From Apium graveolens (Eukaryota > Streptophyta > Magnoliopsida > Apiales > Apiaceae): a DNA stretch of 64,000 nt. Of this stretch, positions 44,744-57,400 are shown piece by piece. Numbering within the stretch: position 1 is the stretch's first letter; each line of letters opens with the position of its first letter. The stretch is taken from the NCBI RefSeq assembly GCF_009905375.1, contig NC_133648.1, forward strand, positions 304,250,565 through 304,314,564, read 5' to 3'. A model generated the notes under the pieces. The model was not told the origin of the DNA. It made no database searches and saw nothing but the letters and a program-made list of their open reading frames with translations. The position numbers and the translations under genes were made by a program.

Positions 44744-47700
44744 TGTAATAACCCCAATTTTTGGGAAATTTTTGAAACCCTTATGAATAGTGTTTTTGCT
44801 GAATGAGAAAACTTTTCATGCCACACTATGTAGGGGTTCTGATATGGATATTCTGAGATTTTATTAGTACTTTATATGGGATATAAGTGTATGTAAAGAT
44901 CGTCAGAATCCAAATCCGAACACTTTGATTTTTCCCGGAAATACACTAGATACGGAAAGATTTGAGAAAAAGGTAACAGGATAAAAAGGATTTAAATTAA
45001 AGGATTATAGGAGAGGATCATAAAAGGAATATAATATATTGAGAAAGGTTAAGGGAACCTAAGTAATAAGATCCCGGGTATGATCCTTCAAACGATAAAC
45101 GAAAACGAAAGTTAAGCGAACCGTATAACAGATCAGCGGTCATTAGGCAAACAATTAGGAAGTTAATCAAAGGGATTAGAGAGGATGATGTCACCCAACC
45201 AATAAGAAGAGGACAAGGAGGGGAGGATGACATCATGAGGATGACACAAGCATGACATGGGAAGGAAGGAGATGTGGTGGCTTTTTAACCACACAAAATC
45301 AAGGGCAACTAGGTAATTTACTAAAACAAACACAAAAATCAAACCAACCAAGCCAAGCAAATCATTTTTCATCAAAATCAAAAAGAAACCAAGGCATTGT
45401 TCTTCATGCTCTCGGCCAAAACAGAACCAGAACACTAAAACTGCTGTATCTCCTTCATTTCTCACTCAAATATTGTGTTCTATAGCTCATTGGAAAGGTA
45501 TTGAGATGGCCTACAACTCTTGTTCACAAGTCTCGTCCAAATAATCAAGGTAAGACCCTCATTTTTACAGTTCTTTAAATCGGACTTTTAGAAACTTCAA
45601 AGCCTAACTTTGTGTTCTTGATTTCTTTGGAAAGATCAAGCTTGTAGGAGGCTCCCTAAGGCTTCCTAGCAACTTAACACCTCCCAAGGAAGGTATAAAC
45701 TTCAAACCCTAGCCTTTACTTTATTTGTTAGTAAGTTTAATGGTTGGTGTTGTGAAATGAGAAGCATGGATTGTGATTATTAGTAGTTTGGTTTGATTTG
45801 GAAGTGTTTTTGGTAATTGAAGCTTGATTATAGTTCATAGGTCTTGATTGTGGTTGTTTGAGTTGAAAACCTTGGATATTATGGATTGATGTGGTATGGT
45901 TTAGGTGAAGTTTTGTTGTATTGATGGTTATGAGTTGGTTGGTGGTTAATTGGAGTAGTTTAAACATTGGTAATCGCGTAAACATAGCCGTCGTAACGTC
46001 CGATTTTCTTTGGACTGTTTTTGTGCATAACATTAGGACCCTAGAACCCCCTGCTAGATTATGACCACTGCCATGTTTAGATAGCTCATGTTACGAGCTT
46101 CGTTTTGATATGTAGTTCGTTCGATTCCGATGCACGGTTTAGGAGAAACGACCGTTTCAAGTAACGGCGTTTCGCGAACGAAACTTTTCCCCTCGCCTTA
46201 CTTTGAAACATAGGTTAAAGACCAAAAAGGGTTAATTAATGCATGAAACATTTATGGTAAGTGTGTTAGGCATTTGGTAAGACACTCGCGAAGGAATCGC
46301 CTTAAAACTCGTAAAGGTTAAATTATTAAAAATGGTGGAGCCGAGGGTACTCGAGTGACTTAAGAGAATCAGTAAGCGCAAAACGAGCGTTAGAGTCTGA
46401 GTTGGTTAGAGTATAGATTTACAAGTGACTTTGGTTTAATTCCAACTTACTTGTTGTTTATAGGTTACCAGACTCGTCCCGAGCCATTCGTAACCCTCAG
46501 TCGCTCAGGCAAGTTTTCTACCCGATATACTGTTGTTGTGATGTAAATATATGTATATGCATTATCTTGTGATAGTGCATGATTGTTATTAGCAAATTTT
46601 GCGATATATTGGAGCATGCTGATATGGTATATATGCATGTCTGTTTCGTAATCTGGTTATCTATCTGTTGATTTCAATGCTTATAGTTGCATAATACCTA
46701 TGCTAGAAATAAGCAAGTAGTTGCGTATACCCTTAGTATAGGGGATAAAAGGTGAATATATTTCTAAACCGGGAGTCGATGTTCCCGAGTATATTATATA
46801 TATATATATATTTATATATATATGGATATAGTTTTTAAAACTATGGATCGAATAAGGTTTATTCGATACCTTTATTTTACTTAATTGAATATTAATTTGA
46901 GTATTCATTCGAGGGCTTATGACTCAGTTTATTTTATTATTTGAATATTCATTCGAGGGCTTATGACTCAGTTTATATTATTATTGAATATTACTTGGAT
47001 ATTCATTTGAGGATGTATGACTCCTTTATTTTATGAATATTATTTATAGTATTCATTCGAGGTATTATGACTCCGCTTATTACTTAATAATATTCTTTAT
47101 TGTAATAAAGAATAAGGTGTCGATAATCAAACTTACTTTTGATTATTCAAATAAAGATATTACTTTCGTATAAGTATATCTTTGATTATTTGCTATTCAT
47201 TTCAAGTATAAGTTTTAATACTTCTACTTCAATTATTTTATAAAGATTATTCTTTATGGGAATATTATTTAAATAATAATATTCAGACATTTTCTAAATA
47301 TTCTGGGGACTGATTTACTTCATTAAATCAGCTTCACTCCAAACATTCTTAAAAATGTTTTGCGAGTCTTCAAAATGATTTTTTTAAAAGTTAGAGCGGA
47401 TCCCAAAACTCATTTTTTTAAGATCCTCCTTTCGAAGGGGATTTAAATACTCGCTCAAAACCTGAGGGATCCGGCTCTGTGGTGTGTTTTATATTCGCAA
47501 CAAGGTTGCTGTTTTGATAAATGAATTGATTACTTACCCAACACTCGGGAAGTAAAATTCTTGGAACAAGTTAATCCATTAACAGGCATCGCCTGGGAAA
47601 TATCGGTGAGTTCTCCTTTCCAAATAGATACGACTTCTTGGTGGAGCCGTATCAACAAGTTTCTACTTGGGGAAAGTGGGGACAAGCTTTACGTTTCAGA

Positions 47701-49012
47701 GTCATGGATTTCATCTGAACTAGGAGTGGCGTAAGTGGCCGAGTAGCGCCGGCCCAGCCTTATTATATTGGCCCAAATGGCCTGGAAGTTCCGCTAAGGC
47801 GGTCCATTCCTTAGGAGTTCAGTGTTCGGTTGACAAGTAAATCCGACAGGTTCTCCTCTACATGTAGAAAATGGCGGGGTTGTACTACTACGACTGATCA
47901 TCGTAAGTGGTCTTCCTGGCGCGGCAAACTCCCGTAATGAGTTCATCATCCAATTGGATAATTTCTGCAACACTACCCAGAGCACTTCGATAGAAAGGCT
48001 ACGGTTGGGCGATTGTTGAGTGTTGGCAGGGTCAAGTTTTCAAAATGATGTTTACATCAAATGAAGTATCTCGTAACTTCATTTTATTTTGATAATATTT
48101 TAAAGATTTAATCTATTCAAATCTTGCCTTATAGTCTCATCTATGTGATGAACTTTTGAAGCTAATTATAACTTGAACGGTGGTAGTTCAAGTAGTATTT
48201 GGGAAAGATATAAGTATATTGGGGTATCTTGTAACTTCATCTTTTAAACTTATATCTAATTAATAATTGTCTTATGAATGAAAAAGATTTTCAGAAAAAC
48301 GTTGAGACAAGGTTAGATATATGAGATCACCTTGCAACGATATTTTTTTTATACAGTTATACACTGGGACTTTGTGTATATTGTGCATGGAAGAGGACTT
48401 CCAATATTTTGAAAAGTATATATGTATATATATATATACTGAATATTTTGCGACTTCATCGCATTAAGATATCAACTTGGTTCAATTCTTTTGACCAAGA
48501 CTTTCATGAGTACTATGAGAAGGCTCATATATTGTTAATCATTATACATATTATTTTGGTGGGCTTGCTCCTCACCCTTGCTTTCTTCTTTCATCACACA
48601 ACATCAGATAGACAAGATGAACCGGACCAAGCTCCCGATTCGCAAGAGGTTAGGAGACGTTCCGCAGTTTTCTAGAAGCACTGATGCCGCCATAGCTGAG
48701 GTAGGAACTACCAATAGGCTAGGCTTTCAACTTTTGATGTATCAGATTATGTATATTTATGAATTGTAATAATGGCAAAGAAATGTAAATTTATTCAGAA
48801 ACCTGTTTAAGGTGTATTGGCATATAATTGTGGAATAAAACGACTTGTGATTATTTTTGGATATTCATCTCTGAGACTATAACTTGTGGTGTGTGTGTTT
48901 ATTGTGGGGTCACAGTACAGAGTAGTTGATTATTTATTAAGATTGGGTGTTGTTAAGGGAAATGGAACTCGTGACAACCCGGATCCCCGACCCCGGATTT
49001 GGGGGTATTACA
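44744..49012 (+). repeat. 5' LTR of gypsy3 (4269 bp)
   Basis: It runs from TGTAATAACCCC to GGGTATTACA. Much of it resembles the gypsy2 LTR, but blocks near 45410-45970 and 47540-48050 are unrelated, so the two LTR types are mosaics. It contains GCAAGT at 46509-46514 and the short basic frame at 48617. Confidence 0.95.
48617..48769 (+). CDS. Short basic reading frame in gypsy3 5' LTR (candidate LTR exon)
   Basis: The ATG at 48617 lies nine bases after CATCAG and opens 50 codons. The first 28 (MNRTKLPIRKRLGDVPQF then AAIAE) end in a phase-0 GAG|GTAGGA at 48700/48701. The RKRLGDVP...AAIAEV core aligns with gypsy2 RKRVGSVP...AAIAAEV. Several codons differ between the two without changing the residue (for example CGC/AGG, GTC/GTT and GCT/GCC), as expected for a protein-coding exon. 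In this element the downstream acidic frame does not join in phase, consistent with decay. The tail beyond codon 28 would be intronic if the donor is used. Confidence 0.45.
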   Translation: MNRTKLPIRKRLGDVPQFSRSTDAAIAEVGTTNRLGFQLLMYQIMYIYEL

Positions 49013-49016
49013 GAAA

Positions 49017-49028
49017 TGGTATCAGAGC
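49017..49028 (+). other. Primer-binding site of gypsy3 (tRNA-iMet)
   Basis: TGGTATCAGAGC lies four bases after the LTR, as in gypsy2. Confidence 0.92.
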
Positions 49029-49208
49029 TAAGTGTTATAAACCTCAGAGATGATGGGACGTTAAGATAATAAGTTCACTAAGATAATAAGAACTCTTGCC
49101 AAGTTCGTAGTCGGACTACCTAACGTAGTACTGACAGTTAAAACCCTTATGGGAACCCTTATAAATGTAGCGATAGAAGCGTAGTTCATTATCGTATATG
49201 GTAGCAGG

Positions 49209-49406
49209 ACTCCGAACCCTGAAGTTGAGGAACATCAACGCGATGATGTTTTATTACTAATTGGAGATCAGATTGTGGATCCAATAGAGCGTCCTAACAC
49301 AGGACCGGATGATGTTGATATTGAGGATGTAGCGGTTGAGGATGTTGTCCTAGAAGGGATAGTTGCTGAGGAGGATCCCATGGAGGATCCTGACGAGATT
49401 GGATAA
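49209..49406 (+). pseudogene. Acidic leader ORF remnant of gypsy3
   Basis: An open frame rich in Asp and Glu (DDVDIEDVAVEDVV, then EEDPMEDPDEIG) ends in a TAA at 49404. It has the position and composition of the acidic leader ORF of gypsy2 (EEDPSEE repeats). It has no ATG near its start, again suggesting that the start lies upstream of a splice. The helical second half seen in gypsy2 is missing. Confidence 0.45.
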
Positions 49407-49477
49407 AGGACCACTGATGAATTGATGACCCTGGTTGGGTCGACTACCAGAGGTAGGATTGGCCGGTCACTACCAGA

Positions 49478-50276
49478 GGTTCGTTCAAGTTTGTAAAGAT
49501 AGTAGCCCCTTTAACGCGGCTTACTCGTAAGACTGAGAAGTTCGAATGGACAGAGAAATGCGAGAACAACTTTTAAGAACCGAAGCAAAGGTTGGTGACG
49601 TTCCCTATGTTGGCGTTACCGGATGGAAAATGAGATTTTGTGATTTGTAAGTGACGCTTCGCATAAGGAATTAGGGTGCTTCTTATATAGCACAGCAAGA
49701 TAATCGCGTCTGCGTCAAGACAATTAAGGGAATTTAAAATTCGATATCCCCACCCATGAGCTTGGGCTCGTGGCAATAGTTTTGCCCTAAAGATTTGAGG
49801 CACTACTTGTATGGAGAGAAGTGTGAGATTCACAAACCATAGGAGCTCTAGTACATTCTTACGTAGAAAGAGCTCAACATACGCCAAAGGAGGCGGTTAG
49901 AGCTAATCAAGAATTATGATTGGGAGATTCTTTATCATTCGGGGAAAGCCAATATGGTGGCTGATGCCCTTAGTAAAAAGGAGAGACTCAAGATGATAAT
50001 GTCTTTTGGAGAGTTTATAAGAGATTTTGAGAAAATGGAAATAGTAGTGAAGGTAACCGGAGCCGGTACCAAAAAGCTGTTTGAGATAGCAATACAGCCC
50101 GAAGTATTGGAAAAGAACATATTGTGCCAGTAAAAGTGATGAATGAAGGCAGAGAGCCAACAAATAGGTATGAGATTAATACTGAGAGAGATGATAAGGG
50201 AATAATGAGGTATTCCTATAGAATTTGGGTTCCAAAGGTTTAAGAGCTTAAAGATGAAATCTTAGATGAAAGCTAG
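49478..50276 (+). pseudogene. Misplaced RNase H to integrase-start segment in gypsy3
   Basis: About 800 bp corresponds to gypsy2 nt 22440-23245: [20 protein letters not shown], the RNase H core, then SGKANMVADALSKKERLK and YSYRIWVPK. It lies upstream of gag, so it is out of order. It carries frameshifts and stops throughout. A much more decayed version of the same part (GKAKEVADTLK, near 52290-52330) sits at the canonical place, so this is an extra copy. Confidence 0.75.
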
Positions 50277-50314
50277 TTTGAGGAATAAGAGTTAGAGCAA
50301 ACCCTGAACGTGAT

Positions 50315-51120
50315 AGTCAGGGAGGTTGCCACCAAGACAAAAGGAACCCATAACATGATGAAGTGGAAAATGAGGATTTAAATTATGTAAGATGACCCTA
50401 ATTATGGGAAGTAGGAAGAAATATTTAGACTGAGGAAACAAAAGTCGAGTAAGGACAGGAGACCCGAGATGGTACCCCTATACGGCAATTCATGGACCTG
50501 TCTAAAGAGAACTTAGACTATTATCCCCAACCACCACCCTGAGGAGACAGTGCGGTGGGAAATTCTTTCATGACCTTTAAGTCGCTAAGCTCTTAGAGTT
50601 CCAAGGAACAAGCTGACCCAGTCGAGGCAAGAGCCTGGCTAAAGGAAATAGATGAATCATTTGAGATTCTAAATGATTGACGAACCACAAAAGACTGTTT
50701 TGTCACTTACCCTCCTAAGAGAGAGACCACCTGCTGGTGAAAGGCCAAGGAAGGCATGGAGCAAGAGATTATAATAAACTGATTTAAGTTCAGTCAATTG
50801 TTTTCAGGAAAGTACTTCACAAGGTTATGGAGATAGTGTAAAAGCTTAAGAGCCAGAACAAAGGCAGACGAGTATGATGAATTATGAATCTAAGTTGTAA
50901 AAGTTATCAAGATTCGTTCTGAAGACACGAATCCAGAATGACGGGATGTTTGAAATCAATGCTTATGTTGTGTTGGTTCATGAAATAATGATAAGAGAAA
51001 GGAATATAAAGGCAAGAGAGTTTGAGGAATGATAAGGGAGTTGGGTATGAGGAAACGCTAAAGACTCGTAGAAATAGAAATAGAAAAGTAGGTAATCGTC
51101 CGGATGAGAGTGATTCACCA
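50315..51120 (+). pseudogene. Gypsy3 gag remnant
   Basis: The block CCACCAAGACAAAAGG near 50325 corresponds to the gag start of gypsy2 (ATG changed to TTG). It is followed by a recognisable Retrotrans_gag section ([19 protein letters not shown] near 50610-50670, IINWFKFSQLFSGKYFTRL near 50770-50830). Stops and indels interrupt every 20-40 codons. Confidence 0.7.
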
Positions 51121-53640
51121 TGAGTTAAATTGATGGTTGAAGGTATAAGAGATACATATATTTTATCCCCTGTAAGTTGGGAAGATTCGAGGAAACCTTG
51201 AGATAATTCGAAGGATAAATAATGAGACGCGGATAGACTGAGGAGACAAGAAAGTAAGAAATTAAGAAAATTGGGTGAAGGAAGTGACCTTCAAGAAGGT
51301 AAAGTGTAAGACCGGTGGAATGATACCCAGAAAGGGAGACGCCAGATATGAAAGATATCCCAACATTGAGATGACTGTTGAGATAAACAACAAAAGTAAA
51401 TAAGGAATTATTAAGAAGAAGTTCACGTTGAACATGACCAATATCTTCCAGAACATCCATGTTATCATTACCAAATCAAGAAAGAAAAGTGGATGACCAT
51501 TGTTATCTTTTGGAGGCCATATGGATTGACCTCAATTTGAATAAGGATGCTATTATGAAGTTAGGTATAGACTATCGAGGTGGGAATGATTGAATAAGAC
51601 ACCCTTATCAGGGATATATGACTTGATTTATCCATGGAAGGATGCAGGTACCTTTTAAAGGTGGAATTAAGGATAGAACATCGGTAACTTAAAATGAATC
51701 CTAGGGGAATGCATAAAGGTTGGAATTTCACCCTTAATAGGGACAGTATGAGTTTTGACAGTATGATTTGGAAAGGGTTAATGTAGCAACAACACTTAAG
51801 AATCAGTGGAGAAATTTTTCAGAAGTATATAGACAATGGTTCTAGTAATAGTAAATGGTATTTTAATATACCCTATATCTAGGGAATACAGGAGGAACGA
51901 TTGAAGGATAACCTTAGAGGTTTTACAAGGAGAAAGGTAATATTCAAAATTTTCAAGAATAGAAATGTTGATAAAGGAAATATGACGTAATTATAATGTT
52001 GCCAAGTGGGGCACGTGTTAAACCACGAGAAAGTATGGATCGAACCAGTAATGGTCGAAATTATTCAGGGCAATTAGGACTTAAGATAAAAGATGTTCTA
52101 ATTATGATTGAGAGTCAGTCATGACAGTGATTAACCTCTAAAGACTGAGGCAATAACTTATGGAAAAATGGTGATTTTTTTTTTACTCATCAGATTTTAA
52201 GGAAAGCATTTTCACATAAGCTGTGATTGAAATAAGGTAGAAAATTTATTTGGAGATGGTTAAAGTGACATTGACTGTAAGGAAATTTTACTATCAGGAA
52301 AGGCCAAAGAGGTGGCCGACACTTTAAAGGTAAGAGGATAATTATAGGCGCTTGTGCCAAAAGAATATAGTGATGATGGTTAAAACTGTGAAGGTTGTAT
52401 TATGGTTTGGAAGATTGACATTCCTTCTGATAACTATGCAATACCCAGCCGTAATAGTAGTTGGTAAAGGTTTAATTCGTGTAATCGCCATGAGTGGGCT
52501 ATCTATCTTAGAAGGTACTATCTTGAGAATGAGCCTGGACCATATTTCAAAAGGACTAAACGAACCTTTGAGATCAGGAGTGTTCTTCATGAATCAGAAA
52601 TGGTGATTATGTTACCTCCTTAGAAGGATTTGATACGACATGTATGGACTCCGTATGGTTAGCTATTAAGATTTCATGGAAAGTGAATGATGACAGTGGG
52701 TCAGTGGTGGACCATAGTAAGGCAGCAATGATTCTGCGAGTAACGAGCTGATTACAACCGTGAGAGTTGTATTGGAATGGATGTTGAGATTGAGTACCAC
52801 TAAACGGGTCGTGGTAGTGTATAAGTTATCATTGATAGACTAATTAAGTAGAGTATCTACCTATTGAATATTTATTCCCTTTTATGAAAAGAGAGTCGTA
52901 TTACTATATGAGGAAGGTTGCGGTGCAAGCATAGAACTCTAGTAACGGTGATGTCTAAAATGAGATCCCAGGTTCGATTTTCGAAATTGAGGGAGTTTCA
53001 AAGGTGATTGTGTATAAGCTCGAGGAAGAGCATGGGTCTATAGAATGATGGACGGAATAGAAATATTTAGGCATGGGAAATACGATGCTATAATACTTGA
53101 TGCTGATATAAATACGTATATGTTTTGTTCTCCTATGACAAACCTCTATAGTTCAGAGGTAGGTTCCAAGCCAGATATTTTATGGCAGTATATTTTTTTT
53201 ATATATACAATTCTCTTCAGTTCGTTCTTTTCTCTTCTTTTCATTTCATGTAAGTTGAGAAGAACAACCCTTCCAGAAGGGGAGGTATTGCCGAATGACT
53301 GTCTATCTGTGTGATAGAAGCCTAGTAGGATACCAACTATTGTTTAATTGCTTGTCAAGTACTAAAGGCTGGCCACCTTCTGTACTAACTATGCGAGATA
53401 ACAAGTGTTCATGATCATAGTGATCTCTCAATAAATTCTTTTACTTCTATATGAAGGATTAAGCTTTCGAAAATAGAAACAGCTGAAAAAGGAGTAGTAA
53501 AGTTATGATGGTATTCAGAATGGGAACACATTCGTAATACTAAGGTTGACGTGGTTATTAAAAGGTTATAGAACGCTAACGAGCAAAAGTATAACCAGTA
53601 TAATATTAGGAACGGAAGGTAGTAGCGATTACGAACTCGA
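51121..53640 (+). pseudogene. Gypsy3 protease/RT/RNase H remnants, heavily eroded
   Basis: Only islands can be aligned to gypsy2: an RT block with IDYRGGND near 51570, RT sequence around 51640-51900, an RNase H/connection block near 52150-52340, and parts of the connection and integrase near 52360-52600. No open frame longer than about 90 codons follows the pol frame. The stretch 52620-53640 is mostly unalignable by eye. Confidence 0.55.
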
Positions 53641-54437
53641 AAAGAATGGGTATTGAGAAGCAAAAGCTCTAATGCTAAACGCTATAATGAGAGTCTGTGC
53701 AATAGACTTGAAAAAAATTTGGAATGATCACTTAACGCGGATTTAGTTATATCACGACAATAGATCATATGTCATTATCGAGGTGTCACCTTATGAGATC
53801 CTTGAGGGAAGATAATGTCGATCTCCCTTATGTTAGGATGAAGTTGTAGAGCGCAAGATGCTCGGACCCGCAGTAGTCCAAAGGACCAGGGATATAATAG
53901 ATCTAATCAGAGGACGGCTGGTAGTAACCCAAGATGGACATAAGAGGTATGCTGATTTGACTCAAAAAGGACAAAGAGTATGAAATAGGGGGCCTAGTAA
54001 TGTTATAGGTATCCCCTTGGAAACCCTTGAAAAAGGATTGACGAGGTTCGGAAAGAAAGGAAAGCTAAGTCTACAATTTGTTGGACCCTTGGATATATTA
54101 AGACGTTTGGGAAGTTAGCATATGAGCTAGCCCTACCCCCGAACCTGTAGCAAGTTCATAACGTGTTCCACGTATCAATGTTAAGGAAGTGTAATTCGGA
54201 TGCCAGACAAATAGGGGCATATGAGCGCATAGACATGCAACCAGGCGTAACCTATATGGAGCAACCAGGAAGGGTATAGAGTAAAAAGGAACGAGTGCTT
54301 AGGAGAAGGGTTATCAAACTAGTAAGAGTTTGATGGTAGAACCACAATGTGGGAAAATTTACTCGAGAGTTAGAAAGTGCAATGCTAAGAGAGTATCCCT
54401 ATTCATTTTCTATCTGATTCCGGGACGGAATCCTTTT
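53641..54437 (+). pseudogene. Gypsy3 integrase end and chromodomain remnant
   Basis: The sequence RVCAIDLKKIWNDHL, then SPYEILEGR, DEVVERKMLGPAVVQRT and DIIDLIRGRLVVTQDG, follows the end of the integrase. It continues through GKLSLQFVGPLDILRR to the chromodomain area (LESAMLR-like, near 54375). Many stops are present. It ends in the GATTCCGGGACGGAATCC block shared with gypsy2. Confidence 0.75.
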
Positions 54438-54449
54438 AAGGAGGGGAGA
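54438..54449 (+). other. Polypurine tract of gypsy3
   Basis: AAGGAGGGGAGA lies one base before the 3' LTR, identical to gypsy2. Confidence 0.9.
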
Positions 54450-54450
54450 C

Positions 54451-57400
54451 TGTAATAACCCCAATTTTTGGGAAATTTTTGAAACCCTTATGAATAGTGT
54501 TTTTGCTGAATGAGAAAACTTTTCATGCCACACTATGTAGGGGTTCTAATATGGATATTCTGAGATTTTATTAGTACTTTATATGGGATATAAGTGTATG
54601 TAAAGATCGTCAGAATCCAAATCCGAACACTTTGATTTTTCCCGGAAATACACTAGATACGGAAAGATTTGAGAAAAAGGTAACAGGATAAAAAGGATTT
54701 AAATTAAAGGATTATAGGAGAGGATCATAAAAGGAATATAATATATTGAGAAAGGTTAAGGGAACCTAAGTAATAAGATCCCGGGTATGATCCTTCAAAC
54801 GATAAACGAAAACGAAAGTTAAGCGAACCGTATAACAGATCAGCGGTCATTAGGCAAACAATTAGGAAGTTAATCAAAGGGATTAGAGAGGATGATGTCA
54901 CCCAACCAATAAGAAGAGGACAAGGAGGGGAGGATGACATCATGAGGATGACACAAGCATGACATGGGAAGGAAGGAGATGTGGTGGCTTTTTAACCACA
55001 CAAAATCAAGGGCAACTAGGTAATTTACTAAAACAAACACAAAAATCAAACCAACCAAGCCAAGCAAATCATTTTTCATCAAAATCAAAAAGAAACCAAG
55101 GCATTGTTCTTCATGCTCTCGGCCAAAACAGAACCAGAACACTAAAACTGCTGTATCTCCTTCATTTCTCACTCAAATATTGTGTTCTATAGCTCATTGG
55201 AAAGGTATTGAGATGGCCTACAACTCTTGTTCACAAGTCTCGTCCAAATAATCAAGGTAAGACCCTCATTTTTACAGTTCTTTAAATCGGACTTTTAGAA
55301 ACTTCAAAGCCTAACTTTGTGTTCTTGATTTCTTTGGAAAGATCAAGCTTGTAGGAGGCTCCCTAAGGCTTCCTAGCAACTTAACACCTCCCAAGGAAGG
55401 TATAAACTTCAAACCCTAGCCTTTACTTTATTTGTTAGTAAGTTTAATGGTTGGTGTTGTGAAATGAGAAGCATGGATTGTGATTATTAGTAGTTTGGTT
55501 TGATTTGGAAGTGTTTTTGGTAATTGAAGCTTGATTATAGTTCATAGGTCTTGATTGTGGTTGTTTGAGTTGAAAACCTTGGATATTATGGACTGATGTG
55601 GTATGGTTTAGGTGAAGTTTTGTTGTATTGATGGTTATGAGTTGGTTGGTGGTTAATTGGAGTAGTTTAAACATTGGTAATCGCGTAAACATAGCCGTCG
55701 TAACGTCCGATTTTCTTTGGACTGTTTTTGTGCATAACATTAGGACCCGAGAACCCCCTGCTAGATTATGACCACTGCCATGTTTAGATAGCTCATGTTA
55801 CGAGCTTCGTTTTGATATGTAGTTCGTTCGATTCCGATGCACGGTTTAGGAGAAACGACCGTTTCAAGTAACGGCGTTTCGTGAACGAAACTTTTCCCCT
55901 CGCCTTACTTTGAAACATAGGTTAAAGACCAAAAAGGGTTAATTAATGCATGAAACATTTATGGTAAGTGTGTTAGGCATTTGGTAAGACACTCGCGAAG
56001 GAATCGCCTTAAAACTCGTAAAGGTTAAATTATTAAAAATGGTGGAGCCGAGGGTACTCGAGTGACTTAAGAGAATCAGTAAGCGCAAAACGAGCGTTAG
56101 AGTCTGAGTTGGTTAGAGTATAGATTTACAAGTGACTTTGGTTTAATTCCAACTTACTTGTTGTTTATAGGTTACCAGACTCGTCCCGAGCCATTCGTAA
56201 CCCCCAGTCGCTCAGGCAAGTTTTCTACCCGATATACTGTTGTTGTGATGTAAATATATGTATATGCATTATCTTGTGATAGTGCATGATTGTTATTAGC
56301 AAATTTTGCGATATATTGGAGCATGCTGATATGGTATATATGCATGTCTGTTTCGTAATCTGGTTATCTATCTGTTGATTTCAATGCTTATAGTTGCATA
56401 ATACCTATGCTAGAAATAAGCAAGTAGTTGCGTATACCCTTAGTATAGGGGATAAAAGGTGAACATATTTCTAAACCGGGAGTCGATATTCCCGAGTATA
56501 TTATATATATATATATATTTATATATATATGGATATAGTTTTTAAAACTATGGATCGAATAAGGTTTATTCGATACCTTTATTTTACTTAATTGAATATT
56601 AATTTGAGTATTCATTCGAGGGCTTATGACTCAGTTTATTTTATTATTTGAATATTATTTGAATATTCATTCGAGGGCTTATGACTCAGTTTATATTATT
56701 ATTGAATATTACTTGGATATTCATTTGAGGATGTATGACTCCTTTATTTTATGAATATTATTTATAGTATTCATTCGAGGTATTATGACTCCGCTTATTA
56801 CTTAATAATATTCTTTATTGTATTAAAGAATAAGGTGTCGATAATCAAACTTACTTTTGATTATTCAAATAAAGATATTACTTTCGTATAAGTATATCTT
56901 TGATTATTTGCTATTCATTTCAAGTATAAGTTTTAATACTTCTACTTCAATTATTTTATAAAGATTATTCTTTATGGGAATATTATTTAAATAATAATAT
57001 TCAGACATTTTCTAAATATTCTGGGGACTGATTTACTTCATTAAATCAGCTTCACTCCAAACATTCTTAAAAATGTTTTGCGAGTCTTCAAAATGATTTT
57101 TTTAAAAGTTAGAGCGGATCCCAAAACTCATTTTTTTTAAGATCCTCCTTTCGAAGGGGATTTAAATACTCGCTCAAAACCTGAGGGATCCGGCTCTGTG
57201 GTGTGTTTTATATTCGCAACAAGGTTGCTGTTTTGATAAATGAATTGATTACTTACCCAACACTCGGGAAGTAAAATTCTTGGAACAAGTTAATCCATTA
57301 ACAGGCATCGCCTGGGAAATATCGGTGAGTTCTCCTTTCCAAATAGATACGACTTCTTGGTGGAGCCGTATCAACAAGTTTCTACTTGGGGAAAGTGGGG

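Noticed and set aside
52352..53314. ORFs of 84-89 residues in gypsy3
   Set aside because: They lie in the eroded pol remnant and do not follow the pol frame over their length.
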